Positions 16,065 to 24,253 of a stretch of DNA of 38,350 nt are shown here, in pieces. The stretch is taken from contig NZ_JAELTT010000042.1 of NCBI RefSeq assembly GCF_016428975.1, positions 1 to 38,350 of the forward strand, in the 5' to 3' direction. This DNA comes from Dyella sp. ASV21. GTDB taxonomy: Bacteria > Pseudomonadota > Gammaproteobacteria > Xanthomonadales > Rhodanobacteraceae. The translations under genes and the position numbers were made by a program. The notes below the pieces were generated by a model. It did not search any database, was not told the origin of the DNA, and saw only the letters and a program-made list of their open reading frames with translations. Numbering within the stretch: position 1 is the stretch's first letter; each line of letters starts with the position of its first letter.

Positions 16065-19000
16065 ATGGCAGACACCTCAGCAGCTAAAATTCAATTCATT
16101 GAAGATGACGCCTCTACTGACGACGAGATAGGAGCTCATAGTCGCCTTTCACATGCCATTGCCTCAGCGATTGAAGACAACCCAAAACTAAAAGTTGTTG
16201 GCTTGTTGGGTGCCTGGGGAAGCGGTAAATCGACGGTCGTCAATCTCATTAGAAAGACACTTCGTGAAAAAGATCCGAAGCGCTTCCTGGTTATGAGTTA
16301 TGACGCGTGGCTTCACCAGAGTGACCCGCCGAAGCGAGCATTCCTCGAAGCCCTCGTCCACTATCTAGAAGAGAACAACCTTACTTCTTACGCTGATTGG
16401 AAGGTCAGACTCGACCAGTTGAACGGTCGAATCGTTGATTCTACCGTTACAAACACCCCGGTCTTTTCGAGAATGGGGTGGCTGCTCCTGATCTCGCTAC
16501 TTCTGGTTGGACCAGGCCTAAGCTTGGTCCTTCATTCGTGGGAAAAGGCTTTCTCAGGTCATCCGTGGCAATTGGTGGCGCTGGGTGTTGGCGCATTCCT
16601 GATAGTCCTTCCGTTGCTCCTCGCGCTGGGTACGTATCTGGCGTGGAGGCCAACCTGGAATCCATTCAATCCAGCGTTTTTCCGCTGGGTGAACTGGACA
16701 CAGCACAAATCCAGGTACGAAGGCCAGTCGATTCTGGCCATTCTTCTAAATCGCCAGATTGCGACCAGCAAAAGTCGCATCATCAAGGACCTAGAACCTT
16801 CAACAATTGAATTTCAACAGGTCTTTGGAGATGTGCTTTGCAAGACCATTCCGCGAAACACCCGGCTAATTCTTGTCGTCGACAATTTCGACCGGCTACC
16901 TGATGACGAAGCATTTGCTATGTGGGCTACGATTCGTAGCTTCTTCTCTGGGCCACCAGAGAGGAACAGGCAATCAGCCTTTGTGCCGCCCACAGTTCTT
17001 CTGCCTGTAGACAAGCAAGCAATACATCGGCTTTTCCCCGCTGGTGACGACGCAGCTAATCCTTTGGCTGCGGCGTTCATGGAGAAGACCTTTGATATCG
17101 TGTTTCACCTACCTAGGCCGGTGCTCACCACGTGGAAGGCGTACCTAAAGAAGCGGATGGTGCAGGCTTTTGGTGACTCGATTGACCCTGATTGGATCTA
17201 TGCGACGGGCCGATTCCTGGACAACTGGTTCCGACCGCGCTCGACTGCAGTCACGCCGCGCAAACTGAACTCGATCGTCAATCTCATCGCAACCTACTGG
17301 CTCCAGTGGCGCTCTGAGTCAATCACGTTTGCATCAGTTGCATACTATTGTGTTTTCCGGTCAGAGATCGAAGAAAACATTCTCTCTGCGACGACGACGC
17401 CATTGGCGACGATTGAGATCTTCGACCACGACTGGCAGCGCGCGATAGCTGCAATACATTACGGCGTCTCGCCAAGCGAAGCTTATGAGGTTCTCTTGGA
17501 TACTCCGCTCCGAAAGGCCATCGAAGAACGTGAAGCGGAAAAATTCTTGGAGATGTCCGAGTCACTTGGATTCAACGAGGTTGTGACGAGGATCGCTCAA
17601 GATTTCCGAAAGAATGAAATGATGGCCGTTGAAAGCTCACTGAAGCTGGTTGGGCTCCTGGCAAAAATGCCGCAACCATCGTCTGTCAATAAAGAGGTCT
17701 GGAAGCTTCTCAAACTCGCCATCACAACATCAAATCGCTGGAACAACGTTGGCGACGCTGTTGAAGCACAGGAGCTTTGCGAACTGTTTGAGCACTGTTC
17801 CGAGCATGAATGGGTTCGAATGCTGTCCGAGATTGAACGTATTCTTCGCTCGATAGATCAGACGAGGGCAAGCGACAGGCAATTCATCCAATTCTTCACG
17901 TCTTTCTGGTCTCGCGTCGACGAGCGATTTTCAGCATCCATCGAGCAGATCTCTGAAATTTATGTTCCAGGAAACCTTCCGGCGTTCACAAACGTCGCGG
18001 TATTTCTCGAACGCAATCCTCGGGTGCTCTCTCGTCTAACAACGGTGCAAGGACTATCAGGGTTCGACAACTCGCTGTTCCAGGAGGCACAGAATGGTAG
18101 TCTGGGACACGAGATTACCGAGCGGCGGTTCAAAGCCATTACCGCGACCAAACTTGGGATTGATTGGACAAACTATTGCGTCCAGGTGGTCCAACTTGTC
18201 ATTTCCTCGACACCAAACCATCAGGGTATAGCGGCGGGTCTCGGCAATCTGGGCTTCTTGCGCGGACGAGGCTCTGAAGGAGCAAAAGAGGCCCTACGTC
18301 AGACGGCAACCGCAGGGCGTCTTTCTCAACGTTTGCAAGATGCGGTGAACCAATTTAAGGAACCTTTTGGAGTCGTCTTGGCGGCGCGATGCCTCGCGTT
18401 ACTTATGCTGACAGCTCCGAAAACACTTCAACAACTTCCGCCAGAATGGTGGACAGCCAGGCGCGGGCGTGCTGAGGATTTCTCTGAAGCGGTTGACGTG
18501 GCTCTGGAAAGCTTCGCACTTCCTGAAGAGCGTTCGTACGCAAACCTGCTCAAGATCGCTCAAGCGAGCGCAGTGTCCAGCCTGGCGATGCAAGCAGTGC
18601 TTGGCCGGCGGGTGGAAGACCGACGACTTCCGTCGTTCGAGGTGGCAGATGTTTTAGAGCGTCTCGATCTATATCTCGACAACTTGCCACACGCCAAGCG
18701 CGGATTGTTTCTTCGACAGATTAGTGAAGTTAACGGTTTCTTGGAACTCCTTAAGTCGCAGGCGCCTTCGGATGCCCTTTTTCAAATGTTGGAAGATCTC
18801 CATCAAGAAGACGATCTTCGTGAAAGGACCAAGGATGCCGCCTTGCGGCTTATGTCCAGAGTAGACCGTGCATCGTGGCAATCCAGTATTACGGAGGGCG
18901 GTCCGCTGGTATCGATTGTTCAGAGCTTGCCTCTAGACGATGTGATCTCAGCTGGTTCATCAACTTTGCGCGAGGCCCTTGGATCGGAAACTACCGAACT

Positions 19001-19424
19001 TTTGGAGGGTAAGGATTCACAGATGCGCAAGCGTTGGTTCGCCGTTCTTGATCGCCTCTCTCAAGAACAGAAAGCGTCGACGCTCATGGATCTTCGCGAT
19101 CGTATTCTGAGCAGTCCGTCCGCTCCGAATTTACTTGACATCTTGGAAAAGTGGGGCGGTCAGGTTCTATCGCTAGGTGTCTTTCGTGCTAAGGCAGACG
19201 AATGTGCCCGAGCCATCGTTCTTCCAATGCTCGCTTCAAAGCATGGACGCGCCATTCTCCTGGTGTTGAAGGTTGAGCTGATCGCGATTGTGTCCGATTG
19301 CTTGCCACCAACCTTTGAGACTGTGCGGCTTAAGCTCATTGATCTAATAAGCGAGGCCGATGTTGATGCCGGCGAGTGCGCACGAGAGCTAATGCGGGTT
19401 TGGAAAATCAAGGAAGTGCGTTAG
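16065..19424 (+). CDS. KAP-family P-loop NTPase with two membrane helices
   Basis: A 1119-residue protein. ATG 16065 follows AGGGGG by about 4 nt and is preferred to the GTG at 16038. The KAP plan is clear: GAWGSGKST (P-loop, Gly49-Thr57), then a membrane insertion of two helices at ~137-159 and ~168-194 inside the ATPase domain, then Walker B LILVVDNFDRLPDDE with Asp273. After residue ~430 comes a long helical C-terminus of unknown role. KAP NTPases are STAND/AAA-related and are anchored on the cytoplasmic face of the membrane. As third gene of a SIR2 cluster it could sense infection at the membrane, or be a second effector. Its great C-terminal length is unusual. Confidence 0.85.
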   Translation: MADTSAAKIQFIEDDASTDDEIGAHSRLSHAIASAIEDNPKLKVVGLLGAWGSGKSTVVNLIRKTLREKDPKRFLVMSYDAWLHQSDPPKRAFLEALVHYLEENNLTSYADWKVRLDQLNGRIVDSTVTNTPVFSRMGWLLLISLLLVGPGLSLVLHSWEKAFSGHPWQLVALGVGAFLIVLPLLLALGTYLAWRPTWNPFNPAFFRWVNWTQHKSRYEGQSILAILLNRQIATSKSRIIKDLEPSTIEFQQVFGDVLCKTIPRNTRLILVVDNFDRLPDDEAFAMWATIRSFFSGPPERNRQSAFVPPTVLLPVDKQAIHRLFPAGDDAANPLAAAFMEKTFDIVFHLPRPVLTTWKAYLKKRMVQAFGDSIDPDWIYATGRFLDNWFRPRSTAVTPRKLNSIVNLIATYWLQWRSESITFASVAYYCVFRSEIEENILSATTTPLATIEIFDHDWQRAIAAIHYGVSPSEAYEVLLDTPLRKAIEEREAEKFLEMSESLGFNEVVTRIAQDFRKNEMMAVESSLKLVGLLAKMPQPSSVNKEVWKLLKLAITTSNRWNNVGDAVEAQELCELFEHCSEHEWVRMLSEIERILRSIDQTRASDRQFIQFFTSFWSRVDERFSASIEQISEIYVPGNLPAFTNVAVFLERNPRVLSRLTTVQGLSGFDNSLFQEAQNGSLGHEITERRFKAITATKLGIDWTNYCVQVVQLVISSTPNHQGIAAGLGNLGFLRGRGSEGAKEALRQTATAGRLSQRLQDAVNQFKEPFGVVLAARCLALLMLTAPKTLQQLPPEWWTARRGRAEDFSEAVDVALESFALPEERSYANLLKIAQASAVSSLAMQAVLGRRVEDRRLPSFEVADVLERLDLYLDNLPHAKRGLFLRQISEVNGFLELLKSQAPSDALFQMLEDLHQEDDLRERTKDAALRLMSRVDRASWQSSITEGGPLVSIVQSLPLDDVISAGSSTLREALGSETTELLEGKDSQMRKRWFAVLDRLSQEQKASTLMDLRDRILSSPSAPNLLDILEKWGGQVLSLGVFRAKADECARAIVLPMLASKHGRAILLVLKVELIAIVSDCLPPTFETVRLKLIDLISEADVDAGECARELMRVWKIKEVR

Positions 19425-19485
19425 GTTCAGTGAGCCAAAGCCACTCAATATTTGCGGCTGATTGGCCTTCGTGGCGCCTATAAAA

Positions 19486-19509
19486 GGGCAGCGCGTCTGA
19501 TTGCTGCCC
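19486..19509. terminator. Hairpin after the KAP gene
   Basis: GGGCAGC and GCTGCCC form a perfect 7-bp stem around a 10-nt loop, about 60 nt after the KAP stop and 130 nt before the next gene. No T-run follows, so factor-independent termination is uncertain; it may instead stabilise the transcript. Confidence 0.35.
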
Positions 19510-19637
19510 AGAAGCGGAAACGATATGCCCCAGTGAGGAAGGGCGTTGCATTGGAAGCTCGGGACTCGCTGGACAAATCATGAGAATGTCCAATGATTGC
19601 TCAACCAGTTATTTGACCTTGGAAGGAGACGTGGCAC

Positions 19638-20297
19638 GTGGTGAAGCTCATCCTCAAGCGATTTGAAGAGCTCTCTGATCAATTGTCGACCTTGGCTAAA
19701 ACCATGCAGGTAAAGCAGAGCGAATATTCCGGTAGGTACGAGCAAGTCGACCCTGAGCTATTTCTCAATTGGTGTGTTAAGTCGCGAAGTCTAATCGGCA
19801 ATGCATGCGGGCGAGAATCTGAACACTACAAATCATTCATTGCTGCTGAAGAGCCAAGCGCTTACTTTGGTAACTATGAAAACGTTAAGAGACTTCGTGC
19901 TGTTTTCATGGCCGCACGTGAGGACTTTGAAGGTGGTTATCTGGTGTCTATTCGCAACTTGGTTCAAGCCGAGATTGCAGACTCTGAATTGGATCAAGCG
20001 AGAGAACTTCACAAGTCCGGCTACATATCCGCTGCGGCTGTGGTCGCAGGTGTGGTCTTGGAGACAACGTTGCGCACGTTGTGCGATTCCAAAGGTCTTC
20101 CACACGGCAAGCTAGATAAAATGAACGCGGATCTAGCGAAGGACGGCCAGTACAACAGCCTCATACAGAAGCGAATAACTGCGTTGGCAGCGATTAGAAA
20201 CAGCGCCGCTCATGGGAATGCTGGTGACTTTACGGTTGGCGATGTGGCCTCGATGATTGCCGATGTTGAGCGTTTTGCCCAGGAGTCCTTGCCGTAA
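19638..20297 (+). CDS. HEPN/DUF4145-like protein
   Basis: A 219-residue soluble helical protein. The GTG at 19638 has AAGGAG 9 nt upstream. The C-terminal ~90 residues (AAAVVAGVVLETTLRTLCDS ... IRNSAAHG ... IADVERFAQE) match the DUF4145/HEPN pattern, with the RN-x4-H motif (Arg-Asn ... His in RNSAAHG) that in HEPN RNases is catalytic. The N-terminal half is helical and unassigned. It follows the SIR2-helical-KAP trio on the same strand after a 213-nt gap containing a hairpin, so it may be a fourth, separately expressed component or an independent gene. Confidence 0.65.
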   Translation: MVKLILKRFEELSDQLSTLAKTMQVKQSEYSGRYEQVDPELFLNWCVKSRSLIGNACGRESEHYKSFIAAEEPSAYFGNYENVKRLRAVFMAAREDFEGGYLVSIRNLVQAEIADSELDQARELHKSGYISAAAVVAGVVLETTLRTLCDSKGLPHGKLDKMNADLAKDGQYNSLIQKRITALAAIRNSAAHGNAGDFTVGDVASMIADVERFAQESLP

Positions 20298-20359
20298 GGT
20301 GATACAAGACGCCGCATGTTGGTTGGGTTATCACGCATGGGTGGACCTTACATAGCCTC

Positions 20360-20401
20360 GCGCGACCAGGGATCGGGGATAGAGCCGTCCATGGGTCGCG
20401 C
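20360..20401. repeat. Inverted repeat between the HEPN-like gene and the next unit
   Basis: GCGCGACC (20360-20367) and GGTCGCGC (20394-20401) are perfect complements around a 26-nt loop. The element lies 63 nt after one stop and 69 nt before the next start, so it may be a terminator or an operator for the downstream pair. Confidence 0.35.
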
Positions 20402-20469
20402 ACGATGGGCCCACCGAACCATCCGGCTTAAGTCGCGAAGTGCGGCGAGGTAATCATTAAGGGGTCTTG

Positions 20470-20928
20470 ATGGCGATCATGAGGATCATCGTTCTATCCG
20501 GCGAAATTGATGTAATGGACGTCGAGCTTGCCCTCCTTGCCGACGGCATCGTCGTCCTTGAAACGACCAGGGTTGGTGCGATGAATGTTGATCAGAAAGT
20601 GCGAGATAGGCTGCAGCAAGCCGGCAAATTGCACGCCGGTGAGGACTACGAGGAAGAAGATGCACTTTTGCACTTATCAATCGATGTGCCGCTAGTTCTT
20701 GACGGGTATCCACAAGTCGGTTGGTCGGACTATCTCGTCTATACGAAAACGTTCGGATCACCTATTGATGCTGCAAAAAAATACGGCATCCAAGCCGTTG
20801 CCGCATGGTTTTCTGCAGGCGGGATACAGGACAAATTTGTTTATTGGACCAGGGGATTGGACAGTGTGGTTCCGGTGGCAATTCGCTCGATCGCGAACAA
20901 GGAAACGAGGCTGTATGGACGGTCTTGA
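20470..20928 (+). CDS. Unknown soluble protein, first of a two-gene unit
   Basis: A 152-residue acidic protein. ATG 20470 is preferred because AAGGGG lies 5 nt upstream. It has alternating strands and helices (VMDVELALLADGIVVLETTR, LLHLSIDVPLVLDGYPQVG, KKYGIQAVAAWFSAGG) and no motif I recognise. It overlaps the following membrane-protein gene by 14 nt, so the two are translationally coupled and may act together, for example as a soluble sensor or inhibitor with a membrane effector. That role is inferred from the gene pair only. Confidence 0.6.
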   Translation: MAIMRIIVLSGEIDVMDVELALLADGIVVLETTRVGAMNVDQKVRDRLQQAGKLHAGEDYEEEDALLHLSIDVPLVLDGYPQVGWSDYLVYTKTFGSPIDAAKKYGIQAVAAWFSAGGIQDKFVYWTRGLDSVVPVAIRSIANKETRLYGRS

Positions 20929-21814
20929 AGTTGGTTTGGAAGTTGTTGGGAAACTCTCAGCAGTGGCGCTCCCCGCCTTGTTGAAGGGATTGGTTGGTTC
21001 GCGTCCTCGTGGCAAGTCGGGCAAGCGAATTCACTATGTCGTTTGGAAGGAAGGCCAGAAGAGCCCCTTCAATCCTCGCATGGTAAGGTGGTTGACGGGC
21101 ATCACTCCGAAGTGGCTCTCCTTAGAATCCCATACGCAGTCAGCTTCCAGCGAAGCGCTTGGTGAGGGCTGCACCGAAGAATCCAGGCTTTCCTCGGCGC
21201 AGATCTTCCTGTGGAATGGCGGTAGCGAGGACATTGCCGGTGAAGATTTTTTCGCCGAAAAGCCCCTATTTATCGATCTTTTTGGCGGAGAGATCATTTC
21301 CTGCCGGACTGCACTTGTCACAGACGACCTAGTGAGCAAGGGTGTCGATCTTGTCCCTCAGTCGCGAGGCCAAGCTCTGCGCGTTGGTAGCAAGCATGTA
21401 GTTGCCCTAAAGGTGGATCACTGGCCTCCGGGCGCAGGTGTGATCTTGGAGCTGGGATTTAGGGCGCTATCTGTAAAGCGGGCGGAATTCAGATTGGCGG
21501 GTCCTATCCGCGGAATTAAGGAGGTGCGCGGCCTGGGGACGCTTTGGCGCATAGACTTGAAGGGCTTCCCACGCCTCTCGAATCAGCTAACTGCTTCGAC
21601 CGCGCTAACCTGGGTCTCCTGGTTTAGCTTTCTTTCGTCGATCGCCGTTCTACTCTGGCATCTTCGTAGCTGGACGGTAGGCAGCTGGCAGTACTGGTTG
21701 GCCGTCTCTATCTGCGTATTCTTTGAGATGTGCATATTCAGCTTTAACGAAAAGCGAAAGCAACTCTCAAAGAAAGTCTGCCGTTCACTCAGGTATTGGC
21801 TAAGGCCAGCTTAG
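20915..21814 (+). CDS. Unknown protein with C-terminal two-helix membrane anchor
   Basis: A 299-residue protein. The ATG at 20915 follows GAAACGAGG; an upstream in-frame codon at 20699 would overlap the previous gene deeply and is rejected. Residues ~60-220 appear beta-rich, including FLWNGGSEDIAGEDFF and PLFID, followed by two hydrophobic helices near residues 230-250 and 258-275 and a short basic tail, so the bulk would face the cytoplasm. Paired with the upstream soluble protein it has the look of a membrane effector in a defence unit, but no family is recognised. Confidence 0.6.
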   Translation: MDGLEVGLEVVGKLSAVALPALLKGLVGSRPRGKSGKRIHYVVWKEGQKSPFNPRMVRWLTGITPKWLSLESHTQSASSEALGEGCTEESRLSSAQIFLWNGGSEDIAGEDFFAEKPLFIDLFGGEIISCRTALVTDDLVSKGVDLVPQSRGQALRVGSKHVVALKVDHWPPGAGVILELGFRALSVKRAEFRLAGPIRGIKEVRGLGTLWRIDLKGFPRLSNQLTASTALTWVSWFSFLSSIAVLLWHLRSWTVGSWQYWLAVSICVFFEMCIFSFNEKRKQLSKKVCRSLRYWLRPA

Positions 21815-22099
21815 TTGATGCCATTGGTTCGGTAGAAGTTGCATGAAACCTGTGCCAAATTTTCCGCTTAGCCAATCCGTTAAAACTGGCGATAGCTTTT
21901 GCGCGTAGCTCTAGTCCCGGTCGATCCTCTTCGACGTTCAGCCCCGACGAAGGATCTACTTTGATGTGCCTGGAGCTTGGGGTCGCTTAGTTGCGGAGCC
22001 AGCCTTAGAGTCTTTGTCGGCGCTGAGCCAAGGATGCGGTGCCGGCGATCACTACGTCGTCAATCGTCGCGTATTGACCCAAGGCGATTGGTGATCGAA

Positions 22100-22330
22100 C
22101 TAACTAAAACTGCTCGATTGCATTTTTAGCAAGAGATCGATTAGTACTTCGCAGTCGTGCCCTTCATGGATAAAGTCCATTGGCGTGATACCTAACGCCG
22201 GGACTCGTTCAGCGAGCCATCTATCAGTCCATGCTTCAGCGTCAAAATCCGATGGATTTCCGCTTTCGGAGACGATTCTATTGATCGTCGAGAGTAGTCT
22301 GTCGCGGCACGTTTCAAGTGGGGTGGCCAT
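22100..22330 (-). CDS. MbcA/ParS-like antitoxin (toxin-binding domain), solitary
   Basis: A 76-residue protein from ATG 22330, which has GGAG about 9 nt upstream; an in-frame TTG at 22417 would add 29 residues. The C-terminus (DRWLAERVPALGITPMDFIHEG then VLIDLLLKMQSS) matches the Xre/MbcA/ParS toxin-binding domain of antitoxins that normally neutralise RES-domain NAD phosphorylases. No RES toxin is next to it: on its strand only intergenic DNA follows to 21815, and the divergent neighbour is a recombinase. It may be an orphan antitoxin or a recombinase regulator. Family call is moderately sure. Confidence 0.55.
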   Translation of the reverse strand: MATPLETCRDRLLSTINRIVSESGNPSDFDAEAWTDRWLAERVPALGITPMDFIHEGHDCEVLIDLLLKMQSSSFS

Positions 22331-22541
22331 CGCGCGAGCTCCAAGTCCGAGAGCGCCAAGTCTAGCCCTCAAATCCCCGAACTTGGCCAAAGCGACGAGG
22401 CGAAAGTGTTGACGCAAAGTGATATGCGGCCAATATATGGGTCAACAGCGCGGCCAAGAAATGGGTAAGTGCACAGTGACCACTTGAAAGTCCCTTGGTC
22501 CGAGGTACAGTTTCGGTACACCTCCGAAACGCGGCCGACCT

Positions 22542-23585
22542 ATGGCGACCCTCGTAAAGACTCCTTCAGGCACCTGGAAAGCGGTCATTCGAAAGCAAGG
22601 GTGGCCAACGTCAGCGAAGACGTTTCGCACCAAGCGCGACGCTGAAGACTGGGCACGACGCACCGAAGACGAAATGGTTCGTGGCGTCTTCATTGAGCGA
22701 GCTCCGTCAGAGCGAATGACCTTCGGAGTCGCATTGGATCGCTATCTCGCCGAAGTCACGCCGACAAAGAAAGAATCGACGCAGCGTGCCGAACGACTCA
22801 AGGCCGTCTCGCTGCGTCTGTTCTTCGGCAGGTACTCATTGGCTGCAGTTAACGCGGACCTGGTCGCTCGTTACCGGGACCATCGAATTGGCGAGGGTAA
22901 GAAGCCGAACACCGTTCGCTTGGAGCTCGCTTTGGCTAGTCACTTGTTCACTACGGCTATCCGAGAGTGGCGAATTGGCCTCGTGCAGAATCCCGTAGCC
23001 AATATCCGAAAGCCTAGTGTTGGCGAGGGCCGTGATCGCCGTCTATCAAAGGACGAGGAGCGGCGTCTGCGCAAGGCAGTCGCGACTCACTCGAATCCAA
23101 TGCTTCGGTGGATATTCGATTTAGCACTGGAGACGGGGATGAGATCTTCTGAGATCACCGGCCTGACGAAGGGGCAGGTTGATCTGCAGCGCAGAATTGT
23201 GCGGCTAAGCAAGACCAAAAATGACAGTGCTCGCACGGTACCTCTGACGCGCCATGCTACGGAGGTTTTGGCCTCGGCTGTTGCGAATCCAGTTCGACCC
23301 AAGGACACCGACTTGGTGTTCTTTGGAGAGCCGGGCAGGGACGGAAGGCGTAGGCCATATAACTTCAACAAGGCTTGGCTTGGCATTAAGGCCGAGCTGG
23401 GCGTCAGAGACCTCAGATTCCATGACCTACGCCACGAGGCAGTCAGCAGGCTGGTTGAGGGCGGGCTCAGCGATCAGGAGGTGGCTGCCATTAGCGGCCA
23501 CAAATCTATGCAGATGTTGAAGCGCTATACGCACCTTCGAGCCGAAGATCTGGTGGGGCGCCTCGACTCTTTGAGGAAGAAGTAG
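22542..23585 (+). CDS. Tyrosine recombinase (phage-type integrase)
   Basis: A 347-residue site-specific recombinase. The arm/core N-terminus reads TFRTKRDAEDWARRTEDEM; the catalytic set is complete: Arg201 (TGMRSSE), the Lys of SKTKND near residue 226, His294 and Arg297 (HDLRH), His320 (SGHK) and Tyr329 (KRYTHL). It should cut and rejoin DNA at an att site to integrate or excise an element. It lacks the extra helix of integron integrases as far as I can see. No tRNA or obvious att repeat flanks it, so the element it once moved is not delimited. It lies divergent to the MbcA-like gene. Confidence 0.9.
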   Translation: MATLVKTPSGTWKAVIRKQGWPTSAKTFRTKRDAEDWARRTEDEMVRGVFIERAPSERMTFGVALDRYLAEVTPTKKESTQRAERLKAVSLRLFFGRYSLAAVNADLVARYRDHRIGEGKKPNTVRLELALASHLFTTAIREWRIGLVQNPVANIRKPSVGEGRDRRLSKDEERRLRKAVATHSNPMLRWIFDLALETGMRSSEITGLTKGQVDLQRRIVRLSKTKNDSARTVPLTRHATEVLASAVANPVRPKDTDLVFFGEPGRDGRRRPYNFNKAWLGIKAELGVRDLRFHDLRHEAVSRLVEGGLSDQEVAAISGHKSMQMLKRYTHLRAEDLVGRLDSLRKK

Positions 23586-23623
23586 GCCGGGGACTGTTAT
23601 CGTTTGGTCTGATAGCCGGAGAA

Positions 23624-24163
23624 ATGTCAGGCAGCGACCCATGCAGATGTCCTGGTCAGGATCAAGGAGTTGGCAAGTTGATTGAAGTGGACGCACAGAT
23701 AGAAGCCATTCGGTCTGCCAGGTACCTCTATCTCGGCTCGATTTCCGAGCCCGAAGACAATTGCCTTCGCCTTGTCATCCTGGAGGCCACGAGCGACTGC
23801 CTACCCAATCAGGCAACAGGGTGGAGCGAAGCTACGGGTTTGCCCGCAGGGCCATTCTCTGAGACGAAACCTATTCTCCACGAGCCTGGATGCCGCATTT
23901 TTGAGATCGTTTGGGAGAGCTACATCGGTTATGCAGTCCAGAACGAGAGCTTTCACATACCGGAGCCCATGGAGTCAGAGGGTGAGGGGCGACTTTTCGT
24001 TCGATATACGAAGTCCGTCTATCTCGATTACCTGGCGAAGGTGACCTTTGCATCGACGGAGTTTCCTGGACCATTTGTTCACTGGGGGATCTACTGCCTG
24101 AATCACACCATCGAGGTAGCATCCATGGCCGCGCCAAGGATCTCAATTTCAGTTCGTCGCTAA
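23624..24163 (+). CDS. Unknown 179-residue protein
   Basis: The ATG at 23624 has CCGGAGA just before it and lies 38 nt after the integrase stop. The protein is soluble with a mixed strand/helix pattern: ARYLYLGSI, CLRLVILEAT, CRIFEIVWESYIGYAVQNES and YLDYLAKVTFAS. It has a cysteine-containing N-terminus (CRCPG) but no complete metal site. I recognise no domain. It precedes a HEPN-like gene by 90 nt on the same strand, so the two could be an antitoxin/toxin-like or sensor/effector pair; this is speculative. Confidence 0.55.
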   Translation: MSGSDPCRCPGQDQGVGKLIEVDAQIEAIRSARYLYLGSISEPEDNCLRLVILEATSDCLPNQATGWSEATGLPAGPFSETKPILHEPGCRIFEIVWESYIGYAVQNESFHIPEPMESEGEGRLFVRYTKSVYLDYLAKVTFASTEFPGPFVHWGIYCLNHTIEVASMAAPRISISVRR

Positions 24164-24253
24164 GCGTTGCGACACCGTTGGCGTCAGCAGTACGCGCATG
24201 TATAACCGGACCCATGAATCCGTACATTCAATAGTTAGCGCTAAGGAGACAGT

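Noticed and set aside
20699-20914. Upstream extension of the membrane protein to 20699
   Set aside because: It would overlap the preceding gene by 230 nt; ATG 20915 has a good ribosome-binding site and gives a small overlap.
22542-23585. Tyrosine recombinase as an integron integrase (because of the attC-like site at 25534)
   Set aside because: I see none of the additional integron-integrase segment between the catalytic motifs; it reads as an ordinary phage/island integrase and lies 2 kb from the site.
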